DNA of 64,000 nucleotides from Diphasiastrum complanatum (lineage: Eukaryota; Streptophyta; Lycopodiopsida; Lycopodiales; Lycopodiaceae): positions 6,608,873-6,672,872 of the forward strand of contig CM055107.1 of NCBI GenBank assembly GCA_029204225.1, in the 5' to 3' direction. The notes beneath the pieces were generated by a model. The model saw nothing but the letters and a program-made list of their open reading frames with translations. It was not told the DNA's origin and searched no databases. Position numbers and translations under genes: made by a program. Each line of letters opens with the position of its first letter. Within the stretch, counting starts at the first letter, position 1. Positions 24,767 to 36,716 of the stretch are shown piece by piece.

Positions 24767-24779
24767 TGGTATCAGAGCC
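24767..24779 (+). other. Primer-binding site of element C
   Basis: TGGTATCAGAGCC directly follows the LTR and matches initiator tRNA-Met. The leader to 25571 has no gene. It contains an internal near-duplicate of about 100 bp (25200-25350 and 25380-25530 share GGCAAGATTTG...AAGTCCATTTGTTGGATTAG). Confidence 0.92.
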
Positions 24780-25571
24780 AAGTACAAGAGCATAAGCCAT
24801 TAATCTAATGCAAATCCATTTTTAGCACGTTTTGGTGCTAAAAACTAGTATTGAGAGGGCAAGCTAGAATCTTGATTTTGGTGAGGAGATTTGATCCCAA
24901 ACTTGGTAGGGGTCCAAATCCGTACTGTACACATGTGTGGGCACCTCTGAACCTGCATTTAATGCATGGTATTCATTTGATTAAAAAAAATTCAATTTGT
25001 GAGCTGTTGGTGTAATTTTTGGTGGAGGTCCTAGGATAATCTACCAAGATCATTTGCCATTGATTAGATTTGAATTTGTTTCATGGAATCTAATTAACCT
25101 AGGCTGAGTTCAAGTCCTATTAAGGTTAAAAACAGGTCTTGAAAGTACACCAAGAAGGAAGAAAGAGATTAAGTCATTTTTTTGTCCAAAAATAGCCAAA
25201 ATTGGCAAGATTTGATTGTAAGTAGATTTCACATAATCTTATCTTCATTCCAACTTTGTGAGGAAGTGCTAGAACTGAGATTATAAGTCCATTTGTTGGA
25301 TTAGAAATCTAATTTGAGTGAAAAACTACAAGAGAGAGACCTTAGTGAGTTTCTAGAGACAGTCAAATCCATTTCATGGCAAGATTTGTTTGAAAGTAGT
25401 TTTCACTTCATCTTATCTTCATTTCAGCTTTGTGAGGGAGTGATAGAACTGTGATTATAAGTCCATTTGTTGGATTAGAAATCAAATTTGAGTGAAACAC
25501 TGCAAGTGTGAGACCTTTGTGAGTTTCAAGTCAATCAAATCTATTTCTTGTTTGTAGAAGTCACTAGTAAG

Positions 25572-26762
25572 ATGGGATCTGCTGGAGCATACCTTCTAGA
25601 AGCTAGTGAGAGATTGAATTCTACAAATTATGCTATTTGTAATATTAGGATGGAGTCACTCTTGGTGCTCCAAGACCTTCATGAGTTCTTGATTGAAGAT
25701 GGAGATGAACCTCTAGGTGCACAGGAGTTAGCTAGATACAAGAAGAGATCTAGGCTTGCACTTCATTGTGTGAAGATGAATGTGAGAAATGATTTGCTGA
25801 GAGAAGTATCAGCATGTAATAGTGCTAAAGAGGCTTGGAAGTCTTTAAAATCAATCTATGAATCTAGTAACACTTCAAGAGTACTCATGCTTCGAAATCA
25901 TATTTTGCAAAGCATGAAGAGAAGTGAGGAGAGTGCACAAGATTATGTACTCAGAATCAAGTCTCTGAATAGGGAGTTGGCTTCCATTGGAGAGAAGATT
26001 CATGATGGAGAGCTTGTACAAATTGTTCTTAATGGTCTAGGAGATGACTTTGCAAATTTGGTCCAAAGTTTTGCCATCCAAGACACTTTGCCAACTATAG
26101 AAAAACTTCACAGTGCATTAGTGGCTGAAGAGTGTAGGATGCTCCATGCAAAATCTAGGATGAGTTCCTTGTCATTGCAGGATGGTGATGAGAAAGCCAA
26201 TTTCTCATTCAAGGGCAAAAAGAAGACCAATGGAAAGAAGAAGCATCCAAAGGAGGCCAAAGAAGAGGATGATGCATCAAGCTCAAAGGACAAGTCAAAG
26301 CAGAAATGCTTCTTTTGTGGAAAGAAGGGGCATTATGCATCTAAATGCTACAAGAGGCTAAGAGCACAAGTAGAGGAGGACAAACAAGGAAAACTTGCAA
26401 AGGAGGAGGAGGAGGATAAAGTAGATGTATTCTTGATGGCATCTACATCCTCACCAACAAGCAATAGCAATTCAAGGGACAATTGGTGGATCAACAGTGG
26501 GGCTAGCTCCCACATGTCTTGTGAAAAGGAATTTTTCTCAACCTTACATTTGTTCAATGATGCTAAAAATTTTGTCCTTACTGCAAATGATGAAGAGTGT
26601 AGGATAGATGGTGTTGGCACCATCTCTTTGTGTCTAGAATCCTCAAAATGCATGGATCTAGAAAATGTCCTTTATCAATCACCAAGAATATGCTTAGTGT
26701 TGGTCTACTCTTTGAAAGTGGTTTGGATGTCCACTTTAAGCATGGTGTTTGCTTCATCTTGA
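25572..26762 (+). CDS. Copia gag-protease (element C), catalytic Asp replaced
   Basis: A 397-codon open frame starts at ATG 25572 (MGSAGAYLLEASERLNSTNY), chosen over a non-ATG extension because this N-terminus is shared with the other gags. The gag body spans residues about 15-190 (RMESLLVLQDLHEFL...LVQSFAIQDTLPTIEKL). A Lys-rich linker follows, then an intact zinc knuckle CFFCGKKGHYASKC. The protease block reads WWINSGASSHM: the catalytic Asp is Asn, which should abolish proteolysis. Frame is lost near 26675, before the pre-integrase region. Gag could still form particles. Confidence 0.9.
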   Translation: MGSAGAYLLEASERLNSTNYAICNIRMESLLVLQDLHEFLIEDGDEPLGAQELARYKKRSRLALHCVKMNVRNDLLREVSACNSAKEAWKSLKSIYESSNTSRVLMLRNHILQSMKRSEESAQDYVLRIKSLNRELASIGEKIHDGELVQIVLNGLGDDFANLVQSFAIQDTLPTIEKLHSALVAEECRMLHAKSRMSSLSLQDGDEKANFSFKGKKKTNGKKKHPKEAKEEDDASSSKDKSKQKCFFCGKKGHYASKCYKRLRAQVEEDKQGKLAKEEEEDKVDVFLMASTSSPTSNSNSRDNWWINSGASSHMSCEKEFFSTLHLFNDAKNFVLTANDEECRIDGVGTISLCLESSKCMDLENVLYQSPRICLVLVYSLKVVWMSTLSMVFASS

Positions 26763-27712
26763 AGAATGATGTTTGCATTGCAAAGGGAATTAAACATGGA
26801 AGATTGTTTAAGTTGGAAGCTAGTGTTGCTTTTGAAAGAATGAGCTTGGCAAAGGAGGAGATCACTCAAGAGGAGATATTGGCAAAGTGTGATCTTGCTT
26901 GCATTGAGGAGGAGCATCAAAAGGAGGAAGATCTCGAGGATCAGCCTCAAAGCATGAGAGTTCCAAGGGAGTCCTCAATGACAATGGCCGAGTCATCAAA
27001 TTGCATGCAAATTGTCCATTCAAGTGTGCCTCTTGCAAGGGTGGTGAGCATTGGAGAGTATACTATCTTTGAATACTTTTTGGAAAGTATTAGTAGACAT
27101 GATGTGACTTGTTTCTTACCTTTAACATTCATGGTGTTTATTACTTTGTATGACAAGACAATGAAATGGGATGCTTTGAAATCTACATTTGTTGTTGATA
27201 AAGCAATTTCATTGGATAGCTATTTTTGTAATAGTTTGAATAGAGTCATAAAAGATGAAAAATCATTTGCTTTGGAAATCTTTGTGTTCACATGCTTTGT
27301 GCATGATCATTCCAATGTAAGGAGGACCAAAGACTATCATATTTCAATGATAGTGTTTTGCTCTTCAAGTAGAGATTGTAGAATCTACTTGTTTTCAACC
27401 AAAGAATTTGTCAATGGTGAAAATGTGATCTTTCAAGAGTGGAAGATTTGTAAACTTGAAGAAACACCTTTGGATCAACACCTTATTCAATTCATTGATT
27501 TTTTGGAGGCAAGTCAAGTGGAGGAGCAAGCTCAAGACCCAAGGACTCCAAGAAGAACCTTGAGTATCAAGATGGAGCCATCTAGGCTCAATCATATGGA
27601 TCAAGCAAGGCAAGTTGTCTTTGGCAACATTATGTATGCACTTAATAGTTTTATTGATGTATCTTCAAGTGCACAAAATGCCTTGGAATCCATGGCTTGG
27701 CATGATGTATAG
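26675..27712 (+). CDS. Pol-remnant ORF of element C, no RT
   Basis: This frame opens at 26630 and carries Copia-like sequence from about 26675, where it picks up the protease tail (KNMLSVGLLFESGLDVHFKH), to TAG 27712. The middle is acidic (KEEITQEEILAKCDLACIEE). The distal part looks like the integrase C-terminal region (CRIYLFSTKEFVNGENVIFQ, PRRTLSIKMEPSRLNHMDQA). The D,D,E core, RT and RNase H are absent. About 345 codons remain open. It may be a decayed pol that by chance stayed open, or a maintained accessory frame. I recognise no other domain. Confidence 0.7.
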   Translation, partial: SITKNMLSVGLLFESGLDVHFKHGVCFILKNDVCIAKGIKHGRLFKLEASVAFERMSLAKEEITQEEILAKCDLACIEEEHQKEEDLEDQPQSMRVPRESSMTMAESSNCMQIVHSSVPLARVVSIGEYTIFEYFLESISRHDVTCFLPLTFMVFITLYDKTMKWDALKSTFVVDKAISLDSYFCNSLNRVIKDEKSFALEIFVFTCFVHDHSNVRRTKDYHISMIVFCSSSRDCRIYLFSTKEFVNGENVIFQEWKICKLEETPLDQHLIQFIDFLEASQVEEQAQDPRTPRRTLSIKMEPSRLNHMDQARQVVFGNIMYALNSFIDVSSSAQNALESMAWHDV

Positions 27713-27910
27713 TTTTTGAAATGTGCTACATGTATATAGACACATTTGTGGAACATCTTGTAAGGGATTCTTTAAGAGGTGGTGAAAGATCCTTTATGGA
27801 CATCATTCTCTATTGGAGTCTCAAAAGTTCCTTGTTTGTAGCTGGATTTTTTAGACACTTCTAAAAGCTTTCATTCATCTATCAAGAGAGTTGTAAATAG
27901 ATCAAGCTAA

Positions 27911-27920
27911 ATTTGAGGAG
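27911..27920 (+). other. Polypurine tract of element C
   Basis: ATTTGAGGAG abuts the 3' LTR. An equivalent TTTGAGGAG precedes the LTR in element E. Confidence 0.7.
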
Positions 27921-28623
27921 TGTGAAAAATTGCCAAAAATTGGCAAATCTAGCTTGATCAAAAACCATGTAGTATAATGTAAATTTTGTACATAAGTGGA
28001 TTCCACACATGTGAGGCCAAGATGCCACGTGGCAACCCACTCCTAATGTAGGTTAGGTCAAGTCCATAGGGTTGGTCATGTCATTTTGGTAGTGATTCCT
28101 AGTTTATAGGACCTAAATCCTAGATTTAAGGTGAAAATTTGACCAACTAGCTATCTACCAAGCATGACTCTAGGTAATAGACTAGGGTTTCATTTTAGGT
28201 CAAGGAGAGTGAGTTAAATTCCTTATTACATGCTGGAAATCCACCTAACTTCAAGAAGCAAGTCGAATTTGCTATGTATTCCCTCTCTCCATAGTGAGAA
28301 GATAGAAAATTTTTGGAGCTCATTGGCAATCTCAAGCTAGTTCACTATGTACATTGAGTTTTTGTGATCCAAATGAAAACCAAATCAATTTCTACTTGTT
28401 TCTCAGGTTGAAGGCCGTACTACAGCCTATAGTACACTCATGTGGGCTCGAATTTCAATGTTTATCAATGCATTTGATTGTTAATGCTTGTTGTTTGTCA
28501 AATTGCCAATCTAGATCAACTTTTTTGTGTCTAGTTTTTTGATAGATTGTTAAGCAAGCATCCAATCACTCTTGTGAATCTTTTGTAGATCCATTTATGG
28601 TCCTAAAGTACTGTACTTTCATA
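27921..28623 (+). repeat. 3' LTR of element C
   Basis: Starts TGTGAAAAATTG; its last bases are TTTCATA, one change from the 5' LTR end TTTCACA. The CACACGTGTG seen in the 5' LTR is mutated here, but the dyad is kept at 28417-28435. Confidence 0.93.
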
Positions 28624-28628
28624 GAATT

Positions 28629-30400
28629 CACCATTGTTTTTCATAGCGAAAAATGATGCGAGTTGTGCTTTCGAGTGACCTACATTATTTTCCCCATTGG
28701 TGTCATCTGTACTAACAACCACATGGTCTCCTATTGCATATGTCTCGCCACCAAAGAACACTTTGTTGTAAACCGTTATTTGCCCAAAGTATCCATGCCC
28801 TCTTTCAATTTGCCAAAATGTTCCGCATAATGTGTCTCATCTTCCGTGGGCACACGACACTGCTTTCTTTTTTTTATTATGGCTATCCCCTTTGTGAGCA
28901 TAACATCCTCCATGGATATCCACATTTATGTGCTAGATATGTTTTCCATATTTGCTTTGCCTTTGAAATAGATGAAACCACAAATATTCCACGTTTGTGA
29001 AACGAGAAACAGTATACCGACCACATTTCCTAATATGTTTGGTAGGCACCACTGAATGAATTTTTGATTTTCTTCTGCTTTGAAGATTGAATGGTACTTG
29101 CTAGGAAGATGAGGCCAACATCCATATCGTATCGAATTTGGTGTCTTTTTGAACACTGTTGACAATAGCATCGATCGCTTTGGTGGCTTCATGGGTGCAC
29201 TCCTTCATAAGACCGGATATATACTTGCGAAATAAGTTCAAAGACAATATGTGCATAGCATCGTACACCAGATCTATTGCAAAATCAAAGTTATACAAAG
29301 CATGTAGTCGCCAAAGGTTGACTCTCCAGACAAACCTACACCTCTTAGTATTTCCTCCCTTTCGTATTGGATGTGTGTTTTATTGTGCTTCGACAATGCA
29401 TCAACCATCTCGCATGTCGATCGTTTGGTTGCGGGATATCTTGCTTGATATCTATTTCCATCGAAGACATAGCGACTAGGATAGCCATCTATCCTTCCAT
29501 CGAGTGTGGCTCTAGCTTTGTCTCTACGACAAAAGGATTGGCCGCCACTCTTGAAAAGCCCGATTTTACATTGGGCCGGATGGTCTCCTGTCACCATCAT
29601 TAATATTGTACGAAGATGACATTTTACAGATATAGTATCCGATTGAGACATGATTTGAGAGGGGGGATAGTTGTAATACAAATCAACTCCCTCAACAAAA
29701 AGATGTTTTGATTCAGCTATCAAAGGTTGTAGGAATGCTGCAAATGCATCATCAACAATTCAAATAAGCTTCTTACCACTAAGATGTATGAATAAAATTG
29801 GTAAAATGTCTTCTGCGCAAAGCTTTCCAGCATTAAGTATCTTGACTTCCACAACATAACAATCTTTTTGAGTGGTTCGTGAGGCTTGAAATCCATCTGT
29901 GTGCAAAAGGAGAGCAAAGTTTCTTGGATCCCCCTGTCGCATCAAAGTAAAAAATATTAGTACACTAATCTTCGCTATAAAGTGTGATTAAATTTTCTAT
30001 CTCAACATCAATCATTAAAGTACCTTGCATAATTTCCTCTTGCATTGGATTGACGAGCGACATGTTGTGCATACGAAGTCATAGATTCCTCTATCCTCTT
30101 CCCAACTATCGTGAAGGAGTTGGCAACTTTTTGAAAATGCTGTATAGGCCTTTTTGCAAAAGCTCTGCTCACAAATAACTGGCAACTCAAACGACGAGTT
30201 AGGATCCCAAAATGCCTGTGTCTCTCTACATTTGTCTCCATCCCAAAATTCATTGATATGATCAGGATGCTCCATTTGTTGTTTGCCTAGCCATCGCTCT
30301 CTGTTTTGCCACATCCTTAAACAGTCATGGCATACACATGCATACCTAAGGAATGTACCCATGCCCACCCAGCAAAGAGAAAGACATCAAATTTGGGCTA
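28629..30400 (-). pseudogene. TNP2-like (CACTA/EnSpm-type) transposase, 5' part, broken
   Basis: Minus-strand coding sequence of a cut-and-paste transposase. An N-terminal Cys-rich region has CVCHDC, ICEQSFCKKAY and CTTCRSSIQCKRK. A clean 90-bp intron (GT at 30023, AG at 29934) precedes LLHTDGFQ, resembling the TDG block. TGDHPAQCKIGLFKSGGQ resembles the D-x-P-A block, and DLVYDAMHILSLNLFRKY the D-x-M-H block. An in-frame TGA near 29760 and frame changes near 29300 and 29100 inactivate it. The frame then runs to the element C insertion at 28629. The superfamily call is from motif order only; terminal CACTA repeats were not found. Confidence 0.55.
29934..30023 (-). other. Probable intron in the transposase
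   Basis: The minus strand reads AAG|GTACTT at the donor and GCGACAG|GGG at the acceptor, 90 bp apart. Removing it joins the Cys-rich region to the TDG block. It is AT-rich, as plant introns are. Confidence 0.6.
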
Positions 30401-31360
30401 TCCCAATTTATCGGCATCAAATTCGAGCTATCACAATGTCTTGAAGTCAAAATATAGCTAATTTCATCACTCAATGGACAATCTTGAGTGAGAAAGGCTG
30501 AAAATTCAACTATCATTTGTACAATAGGTAGCAAATTTGAGCTAGGTCATGTTTGAGGAATCAAATATCATCAATAAATGGTGGAACTTGAGCAACGTTG
30601 ATGTACTAAATTTGAAGTTGGACAATAAGGATGAGTCAATGAGCTATGTAAAACAACATGGACCAAAATGGACTTTTCTCATATTTGCGCATCCATACTC
30701 AAACTGCCACAAGTGATTGACAAAAGATTGGAGCTATTTTGAGTGGTAGGAGATGATTTCACCTACAAGAGGCTAAAATTGATTGTCCCAAACAATAGAT
30801 TGATAAACTTCAATCACTTGATCAACTATGTCAAGTGATAAGGACCATGATTCAAGACCTATGTTCTCTCATTTTTTTCATCCTCCACTCCCTTTGTCTC
30901 ATTTGCATCATTTGAGAATCCGTCCACTACCCTCCTCTCTCATGTACCACCTTGTTGCATAATTCATGTTTTTCAACCTCTTTGCCAAGTTTCTTACATT
31001 CACGACAAAGCCACATATAATCTATTTCTGGTACTTCACCTTTCCCATCACACTCATCGCGTGTCTTGTCAGTTTATGCCTCAAGTGATAGAAACCAATT
31101 CCATCAGTGAGAGATAGACCTCAAGCACTCTGAATGTTCTAGAATTGAGATCGATTGAGTTCGATCATGTCAAGTGATTAAAGCCTAAATTATAGTATAG
31201 GCATCAAACTTGAGCTATTGCGAGTGGTAGACATCAAATATGTGCTAGCTGACTCAAGATTCCCCTAACATGCGATGGGGGTCAACTTCGTCAATAAGGG
31301 ATTAAATGCAAGAAAACTTAAGCATATTGTACATTAAAATGACTAAAATTGATGACTCAA

Positions 31361-32156
<796 letters not shown>

Positions 32157-33449
32157 CTCAACGAGCCATGTAACTAATAAAAGTCAAAATTACATGGTAC
32201 GCATTAAATTTGAGCTATCATATGGATGAAATTTGAGGTATGTGATTATCCTAAGCTCAAGTATCATCTGATTTCATCATTCTTGAGCAATAGGGACCAA
32301 AATTGAGTGATCCCAAGGGATTCATCATTCATTGTCATAGTTTGAATTAGTAGTAGATGTTCAAATAGAATTTGAAGAGGTAATTGGCCTATTTTCAGTG
32401 ATGCAGACATCAATATGAGCTATCTGAAGTGGTAAGAACCAATTGCATCAATGAGAGATAGAACTCAAGCAATCTCAATGCTCTAAAATTGAGATATATT
32501 GAGTTCGATTACTTGATGAGCCATGTAGAGTGATTAGAGGCTAAATTGTAGTATATGCATTGAACCGAAATGTGTAGACATCAAATTTGTGCTAGTTTAA
32601 TATATTGGACACAAGATTCTTCTAATTTCATTGTTTAATGGACATTTTTGAGTGACAATGTCCAAAATCGAGCCATCTTGAGTGATATACATTGTATTTC
32701 AGCTATCTCTTGGATAAGGGATCAAATTCAAGCAATCTAAATGTCCTAGACTTAAAAATGATCACTCAATGAGCTATGTCAACAAATAAAGCTCAAAATT
32801 ACATGTTATGCATTAAATTTGAGCTATCTTGAGTCATATGCATGAAATTTGAGCTATGTAATTGTCCAAAGCTTAGGATTCATCTAATTTAATCATTCAA
32901 TGAACACTCTTAAGCGATAAGGGCCATAATTGAGTCATCTCAAGTGACCTATAATTTTGGGATATCCTGTGTCATAAGGATCAATTCTATCAACAAGGGA
33001 TCAAACATGAGCAATTTAAATGTATTGGAATCGATTATAGTCAAATTTAATTACTCAATGAGCCTTGTCCATAGATGAGGACCAAAATTGAGTTTTTTTT
33101 GTGTGTAGGCATTAAATTCACGCTATTTTGAGAGATAAATATCAAATTTGAGCTATCTCAAGTGATAGGAACCACTTCCATTAATAAGGGATGGAACTTG
33201 GACAATCTGAAGCTCTTAACATTGAAATTGGTCAATTTGGACCATTTCATGAATTATGCTTAATGATAAGCACGAAATTGCTTGTTGGGCATTATATTTG
33301 AGCTATTTTGGGTGACATGCGTCAACTTTTAATGATTGGCAGCTCGACATTCATTGAATTTGATCACTCTATGAACAACCTCATGTAACATGCCAAAGTC
33401 TATCTCGATCGATAGATTGCATCAATTGCGAGCTATCAAGTGACAAAGG

Positions 33450-33864
33450 CATGACTTCATAATACATAAGAATATTTTTTAATTTATAATTCCAAATGTA
33501 TCTAGGAAATTAAATTTTTTTCCTAGATTAAGTTGAGACACCCACATTTTTCTATTTAGGAAAATGTTTTCCTAGTTAAAAATCTATTAAAAAATTTATG
33601 CAAGATATATTTTATAACTAGGAAATCTTTTTACGAGTTAGAGATAGTGCAAATGTATGTAGGAATTTCAATGTTTTCCTAGTTAGAAGGGGTTCAAATC
33701 AACTTTTAAACTAAGAAAAATCATGTGGAACTGGGAAGTTTTACAATTTTCCTATCTAGAAACATGTCATATTTTTCTTGTGTCATTGGGAACTGGGACC
33801 ATATGTAAATATAAAATATGAGCATATAGTTCAAATAGGTAAGAATGGAATTTCTAACCAGGAG
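33450..33864 (+). repeat. AT-rich block with repeated TTTCCTAG/CTAGGAAA motifs
   Basis: Short inverted motifs (CTAGGAAA, TTTTCCTAGTTA, TTTAGGAAAA) recur at least eight times between 33490 and 33790, so many local hairpins could form. No coding signal. Confidence 0.6.
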
Positions 33865-34565
33865 ATGGGTATATTTCAGAAATTTCCATTATAGGAACTG
33901 ATCAGTCTCCTTGTCGATGTGTTACTCGAGTCAAATTACGTTATCTATTGAACGGCAAAAGGATCCAGCGACCAGGCCTGTCTTCCTCCCACAATGTTAC
34001 AAGCTGAATGTAGTGACCAGTAAATTGGACGTCCTGTGTGTTGCGTCAGCTGTTCAGTTTATTTTGCAGAACTAGCTTGGCATCCCTATGCGGTGATTGT
34101 TAATTCATTTTTATGATTAGTCTCTCTACCCTATATGGTGTTGTGGGCTCTTGTGCATGAACTTTTCAAATCTTCCTCCCTTCGTGATGTGCAGGTATTG
34201 GGTTTTTCTGTTGTCTTTTCTTATTTCAACATTCATTCATGAAATTGTAAGTTGAGTAGCTAATCCTGATGCTGAAAAACATAAAAGAAAGTCCGCTCTG
34301 TGCAGTCTCTATACATAATACATTTTATTCAGCTGTTCAATAGCATACAAGTAGACGTCTTGCTAATCTTCAAAACGTTCTCGACGTAAAACTCGCATTT
34401 CATCTTTTGAATCTAATAATGTTGCAAGCAGTCAGCTCAGGAGCCAATAGAGCTGGATTTAATATTGAATCTGAGAATCACCGCGCCTGATAACGAATAA
34501 TTAGGTGTTTTCCCCCGGTTACATGAAGATGAGAGCACACCTCCAATCATGAGGCTCGTGATCTC
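33865..34565 (-). repeat. Inverted copy of the peroxidase 3' flank
   Basis: The reverse complement aligns with 51240-52663, downstream of the peroxidase. Shared landmarks include ATTGAACAGCTGACGC, CCAATTTACTGGTCACTAC, AATACCTGCACATC and AATTATTCGTTATCACGC. It lacks the 51720-52407 insertion, so it is a natural empty site. It stops before the peroxidase coding sequence; no exon is visible to the right. Confidence 0.85.
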
Positions 34566-34640
34566 TTGTCCATTTCAGAGTTCCGTAGGCTATTTGAAAA
34601 TTCCCTGTTCACCGTTTGAAATCTGCCTTACCGATTGCCA
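34558..34640 (+). repeat. 80-bp block repeated inverted at 40537-40612
   Basis: GTGATCTCTTGTCCATTT through CCGATTGCC matches the reverse complement of 40537-40612 almost throughout. The far copy ends exactly where element E begins. The block contains no known gene. Confidence 0.85.
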
Positions 34641-34954
34641 TTGATAGTGCCGGTGGTCATGAACGGCCTTATTTTTGACTCTATACTCAATGGAGCTTGA
34701 GCTGTAATTGTGTTTTAGAACGACTTCCGTTAGCATATCCTTAGATTGGTAGTCTATTTAGGGGTCGTTTTATAATTCTTCAGTGGTGCGTCTGCCGGGA
34801 GGAGCATGAGCTCCTTTCGAATTCTTGTTTATTGTTTGAAAGTGTTTTCAAACGGTTTTGTTAAATTGACCATTAACTTGCACATGCAAAAGCTCGTTTG
34901 ATCCAAATTGTCCGTGAAGGTTTGAATGCCTTGCGGCAATCAGAGCCTAGACAG
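34641..34954 (+). other. Unrecognised spacer
   Basis: No coding or repeat signal was found between the inverted block and element F, apart from a short dyad (TTTGAAAGTGTTTTCAAA) near 34837. Confidence 0.4.
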
Positions 34955-35668
34955 TCTAATGACTTCAATGATCTTTGTGATCAATGTGGGATTAAAAGAC
35001 AATTTACGCAAGCTCATACTCCTGCTCTCAATGGTGTAGCTGAGCGCAAGAATCGTACGATTGTGGAAAGTGCCAGATCTATGCTAGCTGAGATAAAACT
35101 ACCAAAAGATTTTTGGTTAGAAGCATGCAGTACGGTAGTCTATCTTCAAAATAGAAGTCCTACCATTGCCATACCAAAGGTAACACCTGAGGAAGCATTC
35201 ACAAAGAAGAAGCCAAAGGTGAACCACTTGCAAATATTTGGATGTAAAGCCTTTGTACACATTCCTAAGGAAGAGAGACATAAACTTGATGTAAAAGTTA
35301 TCAAGTGTATATTCCTAGGATATGATGATCGTGTAAAGAGCTATAGATGTTTTGATCCAGTGGCAAACAAAATACATGTAAGTCGTGATGTTATCTTTGA
35401 TGAATCTAAGATGTATGAAGACGAGAATGCTGAGAAGATAGACACATCCAGTGGGAAAGATGGTATAGTGAGGATACCTCCTGATGATGATCCATTCATT
35501 TTCCTTCCAAGTGATGAGTATGAGAATACATCTCAAGATACTACTACTCAACCTCAAGAGACATGTTGGAGAGGTAGAGACAAACCTTTTGGTGCAAGAA
35601 GGATTGAAGTTGCAGGTAAAGGCAAGGAGAAGGATGTACCATGGGATACATTTTTACCAGGAAGCTGA
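34955..35668 (+). pseudogene. Copia integrase, C-terminal half (F)
   Basis: An open frame to 35668 carries the integrase segment with catalytic Glu (NGVAERKNRTIVESARSML), IFGCKAFVHIP and VSRDVIFDESKMYED. The first catalytic Asp is lost by truncation and the D-S-G-G-E-Y block is also missing. It ends in the Ser/Asp-rich tail, one nonsense codon (TGA 35666-35668) earlier than in B. Confidence 0.85.
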
Positions 35669-36716
35669 TCACCTGACAAGAAGCTCCCTAAGTGGTTTGA
35701 GATATTGTTGGAGAGCCGCGACATGGATGACTTTCCAGGATCATCTAGCTAGGGAGAGCTACGAAGATCAACAAGAGAGAAGACTAAACCTGAAAGGTAT
35801 GAAGCAAATTATGCTCTCTTATCTAGCATTATTCAAAGAAAAGAACTTTCGACTTATGGTGAAGCAAAGGATGATGACATTTGGGTCAAGGCCATGGGAG
35901 AGGAGATGGAGTCATTTTAGGCATAGCACTTGGGATTTAGTAGAACCACCACTTGGCAAGAAACCCATTGGTTGCAAATGGGTATACAGGACTAAGTACC
36001 ATGCATATGGAAGTATAGCAAAGCAAAAGGCAAGATTGGTGATCAAAGGGTATGCACAAAGTAAAGGCATCGACTATGAGGAGACTTTTGTGCCGGTATG
36101 CAAGTGGAATACTCTACATCTACTTGTTGGTTGCCCTTTGCATTAGATGGATGTGAAATCTGCGTTTCTAAATGGTGAGTTAGAAGAAGAGGTGTTCATG
36201 GATCAACCTGAAGGCTTTATAGCAAAAGGACAGGAAAATAAAGTATGTCGCTTGAAGAAAGCGCTTTATGGTCTTAAACAGGCACCATGTGCGTGGTATA
36301 GTAGGATTGATGCCTACTTTCGTTCAAAGGGCATGGTGAGAACACATTTTGATCCAAATCTATATGTCTTATGCTTTGATGGTATGGTTGCTTTGATTGC
36401 TCTTTATGTTGATGACTTGATTATCACGGGAAATAATCAAGAGATGATAGACATGATCAAGAAAGACCTCATGGAACAATTCAAGATGACAGATCTGAAC
36501 CTGATGCATTATTGCCTTGGAGTAGAGGTGTGGCAAAAAGAACACGAAGTGGGTTTAATTCATGTGAAGTATGTCAAAGAGTTGTTGCACAAGTTTAGGT
36601 TGCAGGATTGCAAAGTAGTGAATACTCCTATTGAACCAGGTAAAAAGCTGTCTAAGCTTGATGAGTCACAGTCATTTGATACTACACTGTATAGGCAGTT
36701 AGTAGGGAGCTTGATT
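35669..36716 (+). pseudogene. Copia reverse transcriptase (F)
   Basis: RT blocks are present: [80 protein letters not shown] and YVDDLIITG with the canonical active site. There are stops (TAG) at about 35751 and 35918, a TAG just before MDVK, and a frame change near 35920. The distal 190 codons (36147-36719) are open and better preserved than in B. Confidence 0.88.

Larger units (their letters stand above)
24065..28623 (+). mobile_element. Copia element C, complete LTRs, no RT or RNase H
   Basis: A 4.56-kb element bounded by LTRs of 702 and 703 bp and by GAATT on both sides (24060-24064, 28624-28628). It has an initiator-Met primer site, gag with protease, a 360-codon second frame with only an integrase-tail remnant, and a polypurine tract. 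By eye the LTRs differ at about 20 positions, fewer per base than in element B, so this insertion is younger. With no RT it must have moved using enzymes supplied by other Copia elements. It sits inside a transposase coding frame. Confidence 0.93.

Noticed and set aside
34930-34950. GGCAATCAGAGCC resembling a primer-binding site before element F
   Set aside because: Mismatched at key bases and not preceded by a recognisable LTR end.
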